From positions 1 through 21,420 of the forward strand of contig JACGUK010000022.1 of the NCBI GenBank assembly GCA_024256265.1: a DNA stretch of 21,420 nt, given 5' to 3'. This DNA is from an archaeon. GTDB taxonomy: Archaea; Thermoproteota; Nitrososphaeria; Nitrososphaerales; JACAEJ01. A program made the translations under genes and the position numbers. How positions within the stretch are numbered: position 1 is the first letter of the stretch; each line of letters opens with the position of its first letter. This document shows positions 6,360-15,556 of this stretch, in pieces. Under the pieces are notes generated by a model. It was given only the letters and a program-made list of their open reading frames with translations, searched no databases and was not told where the DNA came from.

Positions 6360-7549
6360 TAAGCAGATTTGGCTATCCCCTCAATCTTTTCAGCAAGGGT
6401 CTCTATTTCTTTCTCTATATTGTAAAGATAAGTTGAGGCACGGACAACGCCATACTTTGATCCTAACAGATTTTTTACAAGTGGTTGTGCACACATGAAA
6501 CCACTTCTTACAGCTATGTTTGAGGAAACATCCAAGAAAAGTGCTACATCATTGGGATCAAGATTCCCGATATTGAAGGATACGATGCTACTTATCTTTT
6601 CTTGACTAGGACTGTAAATCTTTAAACCTTTGATGGTACTCAATAGCTTGTATAATAACTCTATCAACCTTCTATCATTAGCAGTAATATTTTCCAGCCC
6701 AATTCTCATCAAGTAGTTAGCAGCCTCGCCTAACCCTATAGCCTCAGCTATGGGCAAAGTACCAGACTCAAAACTTGCTGGGAAATTAGCTAGAGTGTAA
6801 TCATCAAAACTCACCTTATCGACGCTCTCCCCTCCTACAAAGACAGGCTCTAACTCGTTCAGAACATCGGATTTAACGTAAAGTCCCCCGATCCCTGTAG
6901 GCCCACACATTTTATGACCGCTGAACGAGAGAAAGTCAGCATCAATTTCCTTCACACTCAAAGGTATGTGTGGCACTGATTGGGCACCATCTAAAGCTAC
7001 TAATGAACCATGCTCATGGGCGATATCGACAATATCTTTTACTGGCGTGATTGAGCCTAATACGTTGCTGATATGAGTAATGGCTACAACTCTTGTATCG
7101 TCATCTATTTGCTTCCCGAAATCTTCAACATTGATAAGGAAATCTTTTTTAGGATTGATGATTTTTAATTTTAGACCTTTCTCACGACTTACCTTCAGCC
7201 ATGGCAGAAAGTTGCTATGATGTTCTATAGCTGTGGTCACTATATTCTGTCCTTTCTTGAACTTTAGGCTACTTGCTACAAAGTTTAATCCTTCACTAGT
7301 ATTTCTCACGAAAGCAACTTCATCTTTTCTTGCGCCTATGAGCTTCGCTACGCTTTTTCTCGCTTCTTCCAATTCACTTGTAGCTCTATCTGCTATTCTG
7401 TAAAGGCTTCTACCAGTATTGGCTCTATATTCTCGATAGTATTCTAACATCTTCGCTATGACTTGCTCAGGGGTTAGAGAGCTAGCTGCACTATCTAGGT
7501 ATATGAGCCCAGATTTCAGTATTAGGAAATCTTCTCTAACTTCGTTCAA
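6356..7549 (-). CDS. sufS: SufS-type cysteine desulfurase (PLP-dependent)
   Basis: This 397-residue fold-type I aminotransferase-class protein transfers sulfur from cysteine for iron-sulfur cluster and thiocofactor assembly. It shows the N-terminal Y-L-D-S-A-A motif, E-H-H-S-N with H111 stacking on PLP, D187 in A-L-D-G-A-Q, the Schiff-base lysine K213 in S-F-S-G-H-K, G-G-E-S-V in the mobile loop region, F-E-S-G-T-L-P, and the catalytic cysteine C353 in R-S-G-F-M-C. The R-S-G-x-x-C form is that of group II (SufS/Csd) enzymes. The TTG start at 7549 lies about 24 nt below a TATA-like stretch near 7568-7580, so it may be leaderless. Nearby Fe-S proteins (FixX) are possible clients. Selenocysteine lyase activity is an alternative. 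Confidence 0.88.
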   Translation of the reverse strand: MNEVREDFLILKSGLIYLDSAASSLTPEQVIAKMLEYYREYRANTGRSLYRIADRATSELEEARKSVAKLIGARKDEVAFVRNTSEGLNFVASSLKFKKGQNIVTTAIEHHSNFLPWLKVSREKGLKLKIINPKKDFLINVEDFGKQIDDDTRVVAITHISNVLGSITPVKDIVDIAHEHGSLVALDGAQSVPHIPLSVKEIDADFLSFSGHKMCGPTGIGGLYVKSDVLNELEPVFVGGESVDKVSFDDYTLANFPASFESGTLPIAEAIGLGEAANYLMRIGLENITANDRRLIELLYKLLSTIKGLKIYSPSQEKISSIVSFNIGNLDPNDVALFLDVSSNIAVRSGFMCAQPLVKNLLGSKYGVVRASTYLYNIEKEIETLAEKIEGIAKSAY

Positions 7550-7664
7550 CTTGAGAATCTAATCTATCAATAAATAATTAAACGTTTAAGCCTTTTTTGT
7601 TACATGATTTTTAATGAGGAATATTAAAAAACAAAGCTAAATTAAAAATTCTAGGTCCTTTGAT

Positions 7665-8963
7665 GTGGAGAAAGAGAAGTTCGATGCTATAGTAGTTGGA
7701 GCAGGTCCTTCTGGAACAACTGCTGCATTAATAATGGCAAGGGCAGGGCTTAGTGTAGCTTTGCTAGAAAGAGGGGATTATCCTGGAGCGAAGAACATGT
7801 ATGGTGGAGCCATATACAGATGGCCCGTAGAGTTGATCGTTCCTGACTTTGTAGAAAAGGCTCCTATTGAGAGAAGAATATTTGATCATAGGCTTATGAT
7901 CTTATCAAAGAGCTCAGGGTTAACTTTGAGCTTTAAGGACTTGGGCTTTGCCCAGCCTCCTTATAACGCCTTCACAGCTCTTAGGGCTAAGTTTGACCGT
8001 TGGTACGCTAGCTTGGCAGAAGAGGCAGGAGCCTTGCTTTTAACCTCAGTAAATGTTACTGATCTTATCTGGGATGGTAAAAAGGTTGTAGGTGTAAGAG
8101 CTGGGAAAGGCTCTGAGAATGAGATTTATAGTAATATAGTGATAGCTGCTGATGGGGCAAACTCTAAATTAGCTATACAAGCTGGCTTGAGACAACCATT
8201 AAGTCCTAAAGAGGTTGCTCTAGGGGTGAAAGAGATTCTTGAGCTTGATAATAAGATCATAGAATCTAGGTTTAACTTGAGCAAAAATGAAGGTGTATCC
8301 ATTCAAGTTCTTGGAGTAACTCATGGGATGATGGGCGGTGGTTTCATTTACACAAATCAGAATAGCTTGAGCTTAGGTGTAGTGATATTGTTAGAGCATT
8401 TAATCAGATTGAAGATGAGACCTTATGAGCTATTGGATGAATTTAAGAGCCACCCAATTGTAAAGCCTTTGATAGAAGGAGGAGAGCCAAAGGAGTATAG
8501 TGCCCATCTAGTCCCTGAAGCAGGCTATTATGGTATTCCAAAGCTGTACACTGATGGATTAATGCTAGTTGGAGATGCTGCCTCTCTAACAAGTAGCATA
8601 TACCAAGAAGGGGTAAATATGGCAATAGCATCGGGCCTTTATGCTGGCAAAACAGCGATAAAAGCAAAGAAGCTAGGGGATTATTCATCTAAGACTTTAT
8701 CGAACTATGAAAATCTTCTCAAATCTAGTTACGTAATGAAAGAGCTTTATCAATTAAGAGAATTGCCAAAAATGTTTATGAATAATCCTCGCCTTTTTGG
8801 GCTTTACCCTGATATGATAAACTATGCAATGAGAGAATTTTTAACTATGGATGGCGAATTAAAGAGAGTTAAACGCCAAAGGATCATGAGAAAGATAGGA
8901 GAAAGAGTTGGATTTTTGAACCTTTTGCTTGATCTAATAAAGGCTAGGAAGCTCTTATCATGA
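7665..8963 (+). CDS. fixC: FixC/EtfC-like flavoprotein:quinone oxidoreductase
   Basis: This 432-residue protein of the ETF-quinone oxidoreductase/geranylgeranyl reductase family takes electrons from an electron-transfer flavoprotein. It has an N-terminal FAD dinucleotide-binding fold (V-V-G-A-G-P-S-G, glycines 12, 14 and 17, with E35 closing the motif), a Y-P-G-A-K-N-M-Y-G-G segment typical of FixC, and the second FAD motif L-V-G-D-A-A at 301-306. It lacks the C-terminal 4Fe-4S domain of eukaryotic ETF-QO; that role would be filled by the separate FixX ferredoxin. The GTG start is preceded by a weak AGGT. It is transcribed toward etfA and ends 21 nt short of it, so it is not in one operon with etfA, etfB and fixX. 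Confidence 0.88.
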   Translation: MEKEKFDAIVVGAGPSGTTAALIMARAGLSVALLERGDYPGAKNMYGGAIYRWPVELIVPDFVEKAPIERRIFDHRLMILSKSSGLTLSFKDLGFAQPPYNAFTALRAKFDRWYASLAEEAGALLLTSVNVTDLIWDGKKVVGVRAGKGSENEIYSNIVIAADGANSKLAIQAGLRQPLSPKEVALGVKEILELDNKIIESRFNLSKNEGVSIQVLGVTHGMMGGGFIYTNQNSLSLGVVILLEHLIRLKMRPYELLDEFKSHPIVKPLIEGGEPKEYSAHLVPEAGYYGIPKLYTDGLMLVGDAASLTSSIYQEGVNMAIASGLYAGKTAIKAKKLGDYSSKTLSNYENLLKSSYVMKELYQLRELPKMFMNNPRLFGLYPDMINYAMREFLTMDGELKRVKRQRIMRKIGERVGFLNLLLDLIKARKLLS

Positions 8964-8984
8964 ATATAAGATCTAGTTTATTCT

Positions 8985-10034
8985 CTAAAGATCTTTCGTT
9001 GTAATGCTTAACTTTACCTCTTTAACTTCTTTCTTTAACCTCTCTATCAAAAGAGGCAAAACCTTGAATAGGTCTCCTACAATACCATAAGTAGCTATCT
9101 GAAATATAGGTGCTTTAGGGTCTTTATTGATGGCTACTATGACTTCAGAGTTTTTCATACCAATTGTATGATACATAGCTCCTGATATACCAATAGCGAT
9201 GTAAAGCTTTGGAGCAACCGTCTTACCACTCTGCCCTACTTGCTGACTAGATGATAACCATCCCCTATCTACCACTGAACGAGTACCAGCCACAGCTGCT
9301 CCTATTACATCTGCCAATTCATAAATTAGCTTGAAGTTCTCCTTTGAACCTAGACCCCTTCCACCTGCAACTATTATATTGGCTTCTTCGATATTTTCGT
9401 AAGGGTTTTTATTTATCTTTATAACCTTAAGGACTTTTGTGTGAATATCTTCAGGGCTTATCTCTATCTTCTCACGAGTAATCATTGCTCTTTTATTCCA
9501 ATCTGGCTCCAATTTTTTAAATACGTTAGGTTTGGCTGTAGCCATCTGAGGTCTTGTTTTGCATACTATCTTCGCCATAAGCTTACCAAAGGGCTTTATA
9601 TGAATAATATAGCCATCCTTATTCACATCAAAATCTGTACAATCCGATGTTATGCCTGTGTTAAGACGGGCTGCAAGCCTAGGAGCAAGCTCACGCCCAT
9701 TCAAAGTTCCTCCTATGAGAAATACAGATGGGTTATACTTGAGAGCAAGCTCAGCCAAAACCTTGGTGTAAGCATCGACTGTAAATTGCTTTAAAAGTTC
9801 ATGCTCGACTAAAATTACCTTATCAGCTCCATGGGCTTCTAAATCCTTTACTAACTCATCAACTTCATATCCTAATAGAACTGTAAAAAGTTCTTCATTA
9901 AGCTTATCAGCTATCTTCCTCCCAATACCTAGTAGCTCAAGGCTGACACTCTTCAGTTTACCATCCATTTGCTCTGCAAGTACCCATACTCCTTTATGGC
10001 TTGAAAATTCTTTGACTCTATCTTTTTCTAGCAT
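8985..10034 (-). CDS. etfA: Electron transfer flavoprotein, alpha subunit (FixB/EtfA)
   Basis: The 349-residue protein has the alpha-subunit N-terminal domain and the full C-terminal FAD-binding domain: G-G-R-G at 224-227, T-R-S-V-V-D-R-G-W at 251-259, Q-V-G-Q-S-G at 265-270, G-I-S-G-A-M-Y-H at 282-289, N-K-D-P-K-A-P-I-F at 303-311, and Y-G-I-V-G-D-L-F at 316-323. It forms a heterodimer with EtfB and shuttles electrons to FixC/FixX. The gene begins 5 nt after the etfB stop, so the two are co-transcribed. With all four partners nearby, it probably belongs to an EtfABCX complex. Confidence 0.93.
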   Translation of the reverse strand: MLEKDRVKEFSSHKGVWVLAEQMDGKLKSVSLELLGIGRKIADKLNEELFTVLLGYEVDELVKDLEAHGADKVILVEHELLKQFTVDAYTKVLAELALKYNPSVFLIGGTLNGRELAPRLAARLNTGITSDCTDFDVNKDGYIIHIKPFGKLMAKIVCKTRPQMATAKPNVFKKLEPDWNKRAMITREKIEISPEDIHTKVLKVIKINKNPYENIEEANIIVAGGRGLGSKENFKLIYELADVIGAAVAGTRSVVDRGWLSSSQQVGQSGKTVAPKLYIAIGISGAMYHTIGMKNSEVIVAINKDPKAPIFQIATYGIVGDLFKVLPLLIERLKKEVKEVKLSITTKDL

Positions 10035-10039
10035 CTTAA

Positions 10040-10855
10040 CTAACTCCTTGAGTGAATTAAATTTTTATTCAAAAGAACTTGGACTAAGTTCTCAACTAAA
10101 TCTTTTGGATCACCTTGGAATATGATTTCAGGTTTACGAGAAGGCGGTGAAAAGACTTCCTCTACGAATGTAGGAGAACCCCTTAACCCATACTTGCTCG
10201 GACTTCCACCTAAATCTTGTGCAGTCAATACCTTGACCTCTTTCCTTCTCGAAGCGATCATTCCTCTAAGAGTTGGGAGATGTGGCTCATTCAAACCCCT
10301 TGCTATAGTCAGTAAAACTGGTAATGGCGCTTCTACGATTTCAATTCCTTCCTCAGCCTCCTTGTGGACAATTACTCTTTTTCTCTCTACATCAACATCG
10401 ACCTTTTTCACATAGCATATCTGAGGTATATTTAATAGCTCGGCTAGATGAGGACCTATATGACCAGTTTCTGAATCTATTGCAATCTTCCCACAAATAA
10501 TCATGTCATATTGCATTTTTTTAATCTGCGTATACAAAGTGTATGCTGTGGCTATTGTGTCTGCACCAGCAAAGGCTTTATCACTGATTAGGACTCCTCT
10601 ATCAGCTCCCATGGCTAAACATCTCAATATAGCCTCTTTTGCTTGCATTGGACCCATGGTTATGACTGTCACTTCCCCACCATATCTCTCACGAAGTCTA
10701 ATGCCCTCTTCAACTCCTATTTCGTCCCAAGGATTCAGCATGCTCGGCATACTTTCACGTATAAGGGCATGAGTGATAGGGTCTATCTTAATATCTTGGA
10801 CAGCAGGGACTTGCTTTATGCAGACTATGATGTTTAGGCCATTTTTTGAAGGCAC
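10040..10855 (-). CDS. etfB: Electron transfer flavoprotein, beta subunit (FixA/EtfB)
   Basis: The protein starts its recognisable domain with N-I-I-V-C-I-K-Q-V-P, and has N-P-W-D-E-I-G-V-E-E-G-I, V-I-T-M-G-P, A-M-G-A-D-R-G, and L-P-T-L-R-G-M, all typical of the beta subunit. The frame is open to a TTG at 10903, but the TATA box at 10907-10916 puts the transcription start near 10886-10890, so that codon would not be transcribed. The GTG at 10855, preceded by GGAGTGG, is chosen; the GTG at 10870 is also possible. In bifurcating ETFs the beta subunit binds an extra FAD and NADH; the residues here were not decisive either way. Confidence 0.9.
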   Translation of the reverse strand: MPSKNGLNIIVCIKQVPAVQDIKIDPITHALIRESMPSMLNPWDEIGVEEGIRLRERYGGEVTVITMGPMQAKEAILRCLAMGADRGVLISDKAFAGADTIATAYTLYTQIKKMQYDMIICGKIAIDSETGHIGPHLAELLNIPQICYVKKVDVDVERKRVIVHKEAEEGIEIVEAPLPVLLTIARGLNEPHLPTLRGMIASRRKEVKVLTAQDLGGSPSKYGLRGSPTFVEEVFSPPSRKPEIIFQGDPKDLVENLVQVLLNKNLIHSRS

Positions 10856-10906
10856 GATCTTCCACTCCACGAGATGGCTTTTAACTCCATAATAACTTGA
10901 CAATCG

Positions 10907-10916
10907 CTTATAAAAA
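10907..10916 (-). promoter_or_regulatory. TATA box of the etfB-etfA operon
   Basis: The minus strand reads TTTTTATAAG, a good archaeal TATA element. The predicted transcription start is about 25 nt downstream, near 10886-10890, leaving a short leader before the etfB start. It implies that etfB-etfA can be transcribed independently of fixX and the his genes. Confidence 0.55.
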
Positions 10917-10985
10917 TTTGACTATTTTGAGGATTATTGTGCATAAATAGGCAACCATTTACACTTTTGAACAAACATAATTCTA

Positions 10986-11255
10986 TCATCCATAACGATA
11001 GATTATGCCATAGCCAGAAGGAGGGTAAGTAAGACGAATCTTCTTGTAGGGGCAGACTATTTCACAGGTCCCGCACTCGACACAGCCTTCAAATGAGATT
11101 ATCAAATCATCCTTCTCCCAACTATAAGTGCTTGTAGGGCAGCAGGAGATGCAAGGCTTATCGACACATACCACACACTTATCCTTATCGACTTTTATGT
11201 GGCTTTCCTTATAGACCTTGTAGGTATTGAGCGATAACTTTTCATCGACGCTCAT
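10986..11255 (-). CDS. fixX: FixX-like ferredoxin
   Basis: This 89-residue ferredoxin-like protein has nine cysteines. One cluster motif is C-V-E-C-G-T-C-E-I-V-C-P at 58-69 (C-x2-C-x2-C-x3-C-P). The N-terminal cysteines at 27, 30, 35, 38 and 39, with C-P at 39-40, suggest a second or altered site. The C-terminus P-P-S-G-Y-G-I-I-Y-R-Y-G is diagnostic for FixX, whose last residues are highly conserved. It would pass electrons between the FixC flavin and quinone. The ATG at 11255 lies 52 nt below the hisI stop, with AT-rich promoter-like sequence between, and the gene lies about 130 nt ahead of etfB. Confidence 0.9.
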   Translation of the reverse strand: MSVDEKLSLNTYKVYKESHIKVDKDKCVVCVDKPCISCCPTSTYSWEKDDLIISFEGCVECGTCEIVCPYKKIRLTYPPSGYGIIYRYG

Positions 11256-11307
11256 AATTATTATTTAAATCCACAAAGATAAAAGCATATATTGAAAATT
11301 TTTATCA

Positions 11308-11643
11308 TCAATCCTTCTTTAATTCATTATGAAAACAGGTTTCATGCCCAGTATGGCAAGCTGGACCTTTTTGATCGACAAGTAATAGTATAGCATCGCT
11401 ATCACAATCTATCAATATCTCTATTATTTTTTGCAGATTTCCTGAACTCTCCCCTTTCATCCACATCTTATTCCTCGATCTGCTCCAATAATGGGCATAG
11501 CCTGTCTCAACGGTCTTCATTAAGGATTCTTCATTCATATAAGCCAGCATAAGAACCTTCTTAGTCTTATGATCTTGTGCTATCGCTGGTATGAGACCAG
11601 TAGCCTTATCGAATTTTAATTTTTTTGTCTCGATCTTGTTCAT
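11308..11643 (-). CDS. hisI: Phosphoribosyl-AMP cyclohydrolase (HisI)
   Basis: This 111-residue enzyme opens the adenine ring of phosphoribosyl-AMP, step 3 of histidine synthesis. The family core is intact: W-M-K-G-E-S-S-G-N at 61-69, the magnesium site D-C-D-S-D at 79-83, and zinc cysteines C80, C96 and C103 in [13 protein letters not shown]. The length is that of a stand-alone archaeal HisI; there is no fused HisE domain, and no hisE gene follows. The ATG overlaps the hisF stop (ATGA), making it the last gene of the his operon. Confidence 0.95.
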   Translation of the reverse strand: MNKIETKKLKFDKATGLIPAIAQDHKTKKVLMLAYMNEESLMKTVETGYAHYWSRSRNKMWMKGESSGNLQKIIEILIDCDSDAILLLVDQKGPACHTGHETCFHNELKKD

Positions 11644-12440
11644 GGTCTTATGTCTATTCCTCTTTCTATAAGAAATCTTTTGATGATAGGTATAGGGAAT
11701 TTATCGTAATGGAAGACAGAGGCTGCCAATGCTGCATCAGCCTTTCCTATGGTGAAAGCTTCATAGAAATGCTCAGGCTTACCCGCACCTCCGCTAGCTA
11801 TGACTGGTATATTCACCTTTTCAGATATGGTTCTAGTCAGTTCTAGATCATAGCCTTTCTCAGTCCCATCTCTATCCATAGATGTAAGCAGAATCTCACC
11901 AGCACCTAATCTGGCAACTTTTTCAGCCCATATGATTGCATCTATATCCATTGGTTTCCTCCCTCCATAAGTGTAAACTTCGAACCAGCAGTCTCCTTCA
12001 ATTGTTCTTACTATAACTTGACCATCTGTATCATATCGGCGCTTTGCGTCTATAGCTACTACTACACATTGAGTACCAAAGACCTTTGCAAGCCTCGAAA
12101 CAAGTTCAGGCTTTTCAACAGCAGCAGTATTTATAGAGACTTTATCTGCTCCACTACATAATATCAATCTTGCATCATCTCCACTTCTTATCCCTCCTCC
12201 TACAGTGAAAGGTATGTTAAGATTGGCTGCAACATCTCGCACAACCTTCTCCAAGATCTTTCTCTTCTCTGGGGATGCTGTAATATCTAAGAATACTAAT
12301 TCATCAGCCCTTGCTTCACAGTATCTTTGAGCAAGCTCGACAGGATCGCCAGCATCTCTTAAGTTTATGAAGTTAATACCTTTCACCACTCTTCCATGAT
12401 CTACGTCTAAGCATGGTATGATTCTTTTTGACAATGTCAT
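11640..12440 (-). CDS. hisF: Imidazole glycerol phosphate synthase, cyclase subunit (HisF)
   Basis: HisF is the TIM-barrel partner of HisH and makes imidazole glycerol phosphate plus AICAR from PRFAR and ammonia. The 266 residues include R-I-I-P-C-L-D-V-D with catalytic D12, G-G-G-I-R-S at 81-86, the second catalytic aspartate D131 in [14 protein letters not shown], and S-G-G-A-G near the phosphate site. These match functional HisF rather than HisA. The start is 2 nt below the hisA stop, and the stop overlaps the hisI ATG. Confidence 0.96.
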   Translation of the reverse strand: MTLSKRIIPCLDVDHGRVVKGINFINLRDAGDPVELAQRYCEARADELVFLDITASPEKRKILEKVVRDVAANLNIPFTVGGGIRSGDDARLILCSGADKVSINTAAVEKPELVSRLAKVFGTQCVVVAIDAKRRYDTDGQVIVRTIEGDCWFEVYTYGGRKPMDIDAIIWAEKVARLGAGEILLTSMDRDGTEKGYDLELTRTISEKVNIPVIASGGAGKPEHFYEAFTIGKADAALAASVFHYDKFPIPIIKRFLIERGIDIRP

Positions 12441-12442
12441 TA

Positions 12443-13168
12443 TTATCTCTCCTTCGCTATATTTATAGCATCTTTTAAAGTGAACCTATTTTCATATAGA
12501 GCTTTCCCTATCACAACACCATAGGCTCCTATACCCTTTAGCATGGATAGATGCTTAAGCTTGCTAACACCTCCAGCAGCCATTATCTTCGCCTCCTTTA
12601 TCTTACACATCTCTGCTAATATCTTAAAATCAGGGCTAGTTAAAGTTCCATCTCTTTTTATCGATGTTATCAAGAAGACTCTTACTCCAAGATTAAGGAA
12701 ATCCATAATGGCATCATGAATATCAAACTTTGAAGATACTTTCCAACCTTTCAACATAACTTCTCTTCCATAATGGTCTAGAGATACTATTATTCTCTTT
12801 TCACCATATTCTTCCAAAAGCTTAGTAAATGCTTCTCTATTCTCAAAAGCCATAGTCCCAACCATTATCCTTTTTACGCCTATACTAAACAAATTTTGGG
12901 CATTATCAAAGCTTCTTATACCTCCACCAACTTGAAAATTCACATCAAGACTCTTGATCATCTCTTCTATTATTGATAGATTGTTACCAGAACCTATTGC
13001 TGCATCTAAATCTACTATATGAATCATCTTCGCACCATCATTTATCCAAATCTTAGCCACGCTCAAAGGGCTGCCTAAGAATGAATAGGATTTTGATAGC
13101 CTTGGGTCTCCTCTTATTAACCTCACAACTTGCCCGTCTTTTAAATCTATAGCTGGTATTACTTCCAA
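12443..13168 (-). CDS. hisA: ProFAR isomerase (HisA)
   Basis: HisA is a TIM-barrel isomerase that converts ProFAR to PRFAR. The 241-residue protein begins [12 protein letters not shown] with catalytic D8, has G-G-G-I-R-S at 81-86 and the second aspartate D131 in V-S-L-D, then T-S-I-K-R-D-G-T and A-A-G-G-V-S at the phosphate loop. It is about 32 percent shorter in decorations than nothing in its family: the size is ordinary for HisA. The gene starts 5 nt after hisH ends and stops 2 nt before hisF begins. Confidence 0.95.
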   Translation of the reverse strand: MEVIPAIDLKDGQVVRLIRGDPRLSKSYSFLGSPLSVAKIWINDGAKMIHIVDLDAAIGSGNNLSIIEEMIKSLDVNFQVGGGIRSFDNAQNLFSIGVKRIMVGTMAFENREAFTKLLEEYGEKRIIVSLDHYGREVMLKGWKVSSKFDIHDAIMDFLNLGVRVFLITSIKRDGTLTSPDFKILAEMCKIKEAKIMAAGGVSKLKHLSMLKGIGAYGVVIGKALYENRFTLKDAINIAKER

Positions 13169-13173
13169 CTTGA

Positions 13174-13776
13174 TTACCTTTTTATCAGCTTTACAAGATT
13201 CTCCAAGATGATCTGACCTGCTTCGCCAGATTTCTCAGGATGAAACTGTGTGCCATAAAGATTCTTATGAGCAAGTATAGATGGGAAATTAATTCCATAT
13301 TCTGTTTCAGTAACTATTACATCTTTTTTTGAAGGTAAAGGATAGTATGAGTGCACAAAATAAACATAAGACTCATTGGCTAAGCCTTCTATGAACTCGT
13401 TATTTTTAACTATCCTTAGATTGTTCCAGCCCATATGAGGAATTTTAACTTGCTTTGGAAGCCTTACCACTTTACCTTGGATCAAGTCTAAGCCTTCCCC
13501 CCTTCCTTCTTCACTCTCTTTGAAAAAGATCTGCATTCCTAAGCATATGCCCAAGACTGGTATGCCTGAATTAATTATATCCAAAATCTTTTTCTTGAAC
13601 GCTCCTACATTCTCCAAAGCCTCTGTAAAGCTTCCAACACCTGGCAACATCAAGCCATTAATATTACTTTGTAACTTATCTATCGTTACTATTATAGGAT
13701 CAGCTCCTATTCTTTGCAAAGCACATTTTAAGCTGAAGAGGTTTCCTACACCATAGTCCAAGATTGTTATGTTCAT
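13174..13776 (-). CDS. hisH: Imidazole glycerol phosphate synthase, glutaminase subunit (HisH)
   Basis: HisH is a class I glutamine amidotransferase that feeds ammonia to HisF. The catalytic triad is visible: C78 in G-I-C-L-G-M, and H179 and E181 in Q-F-H-P-E-K-S-G. The N-terminus N-I-T-I-L-D-Y-G-V-G-N-L is the usual HisH start, and P-G-V-G-S-F near 45-50 provides the oxyanion-side loop. The 200-residue length is normal. The ATG abuts the hisB stop with no gap, which suggests coupled translation. Confidence 0.95.
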   Translation of the reverse strand: MNITILDYGVGNLFSLKCALQRIGADPIIVTIDKLQSNINGLMLPGVGSFTEALENVGAFKKKILDIINSGIPVLGICLGMQIFFKESEEGRGEGLDLIQGKVVRLPKQVKIPHMGWNNLRIVKNNEFIEGLANESYVYFVHSYYPLPSKKDVIVTETEYGINFPSILAHKNLYGTQFHPEKSGEAGQIILENLVKLIKR

Positions 13777-14352
13777 TCATATGGCACCTTTGGCGCTTGG
13801 TATGCCTTTCCTCCTTGGGTCTATAGATATTGCTTGCCTAAGAGATAAAGCCAGAGCCTTAAAGGCTGCTTCTATTTTATGGTGATCGTTTAATCCGTAT
13901 TGAACTTGTAAATGCAAATTTGCTTCTAGAGATGAGGATAAAGATTTCAGAAAATGGTAGATGTCCTCAGTTTTAATGTCCTCTACTGCCTTGCCTTTTA
14001 TCTTCAAGTCTATCACGCTGTAAGGTCTTTTTACAAGGTCTATGGCAGCAATTGCAAGGGAGCAGTCCATAGGCACCATGCTTGATCCAAAGCGATTAAT
14101 CCCTTCACGACTCCCCAAAGCATCCCTTAAAGCTTCTCCTAATCCTATAGCAATATCCTCTATCAAATGATGCTTTAAATCTCCTTTAGCTGTAATGCTA
14201 ATATCGATTAGGCTATGAGTGGATAATGTTTTTATCATATGATCAAGGAATTTTAATCCAGTCTTTACACTACTCTTCCCTTCTCCATCCAAGTTCACCA
14301 TTACCTTAACTTCTGTCTCACTTGTCTTTCTCTCAAATCGAGCTTCACGCAA
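13777..14352 (-). CDS. hisB: Imidazoleglycerol-phosphate dehydratase (HisB)
   Basis: The enzyme removes water from imidazole glycerol phosphate. This 191-residue, single-domain form carries the metal-binding histidines in F-L-D-H-M (H38), T-H-S (H46), H-H-L-I-E-D (H61, H62, E65), Y-H (H133) and D-H-H-K-I-E-A (H157, H158), that is, both halves of the internally repeated dehydratase fold. It is not fused to a phosphatase as in E. coli; a separate HAD gene lies directly upstream and overlaps it by 8 nt. Confidence 0.95.
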   Translation of the reverse strand: MREARFERKTSETEVKVMVNLDGEGKSSVKTGLKFLDHMIKTLSTHSLIDISITAKGDLKHHLIEDIAIGLGEALRDALGSREGINRFGSSMVPMDCSLAIAAIDLVKRPYSVIDLKIKGKAVEDIKTEDIYHFLKSLSSSLEANLHLQVQYGLNDHHKIEAAFKALALSLRQAISIDPRRKGIPSAKGAI

Positions 14353-15553
14353 ACCCTCTTGCCTCCTTTATGTATTTCAGTATGAATGATAAATCTCTTA
14401 TTGAAGGTATGATTAAATCTGCCTCTCCTTTAATGAAATCTATTCTTTGCTCATCCTTCATAATAGAGTGAGCATAAACTCCTCCAAATAAATAGCATGC
14501 TTCAATTTTATTGGCAAACTCCACCATCATTAAATCCTCCATAGAATCGCCAAGATACAAAGCAAAATTAAAAGGCATAAGACCTTTTGCGCAATTTATT
14601 AGAGAGTAAGGATTTGGCTTGCTCAAATCAACAATATCTCCTTTCTGCTTTGCTTCCCTCCCAGCTTCATCTATATCTTCAAGAAATACTCTGGCTTCTG
14701 GCTTAAAATAATCTAGTAAGTCCCTCATGGTGTATTTTGTAGCAACGAAAGGTCTCCCTGAAGCTATCCCAAATTTTGATCCACCTATTAAAGATGAAAT
14801 CTTTTTAAGAATCTCTCTTTCAATCATAAGATTCTCATTCTCTATTAACCCCTTACCTTCATGGAATTCACAATCAATACCATAAATCTCCCTAAAGAGC
14901 TTACATCCTAGGAATTTCTCTTCAAAGATAGTTATTAGAAGGCTCTCTCCAACATTCCCAGAGTAAGAAAGAATATTCTTGCCAAAGAGTAAGATCTCAA
15001 GATCATCTTTTAAAGAAGAATTTGAAAATATATCTCTCTCGAAGAATCTAAAGCCGGATGAGCTTACTCTTTCTGCCAGCTTAATCAATCTCTTTGAAGA
15101 TTCTTCTGAGATTTTAAAATCTATATTTCTGATTTTGTCTTTTAGACTTTTTTCAATTATGATAAATTTGTCCAAAGGCTTATTGGTAGCTTTGAAAAGC
15201 TCTGAATCGATGATTCTTTTTAATTCTTCTTTTATCTCTCTTGGCATTATGGTAAGAGTTAGCAAAGATATTGCATATGATACAGCCCAGTCATTGTTGA
15301 ACCCTCCACCTTTCTTGAGGAGATAAATCAAATTGTCCAATAACTTTTCCTCGACTCTCAACCCTGTCAACCTAGAGAATATGTAATTGACAGTCTCTTT
15401 TACAGCCATCAAATAAGATTTCGTTGCGTCTATGAGCACTCCATCACAGTCAAATATTATTGCATCAATCTTTGCCAATTTTTCGATGCTATCTCTTCTT
15501 ACAAAAGCAGAATCATCTTTTAATTGAATGGTAATGTAATTCTTTTTCCACAT
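14345..15553 (-). CDS. HAD-superfamily hydrolase, candidate histidinol-phosphate phosphatase
   Basis: All four HAD motifs are present in this 402-residue protein: nucleophile D35 and acid D37 in F-D-C-D-G-V-L, S265 in I-A-S-G-R-P, K312 in S-K-P-N-P, and acidic D336/D340 in G-D-S-M-E-D. Between motifs I and II lies an unusually long cap of about 220 residues that contains a G-G-G-F-N-N-D-W stretch. The gene sits inside the his operon, 3 nt after hisC and overlapping hisB by 8 nt, and no other histidinol-phosphate phosphatase is present. The step it would supply comes directly after HisC. This assignment is from context; HAD enzymes act on many phosphoesters. The N-terminal 20 residues before the domain are unusual. 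Confidence 0.8.
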   Translation of the reverse strand: MWKKNYITIQLKDDSAFVRRDSIEKLAKIDAIIFDCDGVLIDATKSYLMAVKETVNYIFSRLTGLRVEEKLLDNLIYLLKKGGGFNNDWAVSYAISLLTLTIMPREIKEELKRIIDSELFKATNKPLDKFIIIEKSLKDKIRNIDFKISEESSKRLIKLAERVSSSGFRFFERDIFSNSSLKDDLEILLFGKNILSYSGNVGESLLITIFEEKFLGCKLFREIYGIDCEFHEGKGLIENENLMIEREILKKISSLIGGSKFGIASGRPFVATKYTMRDLLDYFKPEARVFLEDIDEAGREAKQKGDIVDLSKPNPYSLINCAKGLMPFNFALYLGDSMEDLMMVEFANKIEACYLFGGVYAHSIMKDEQRIDFIKGEADLIIPSIRDLSFILKYIKEARGFA

Positions 15554-15556
15554 AAA

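Noticed and set aside
9441..9794. A 117-codon plus-strand frame antisense to etfA
   Set aside because: It lies opposite well-conserved FAD-domain coding sequence and has no recognisable features or start signals.
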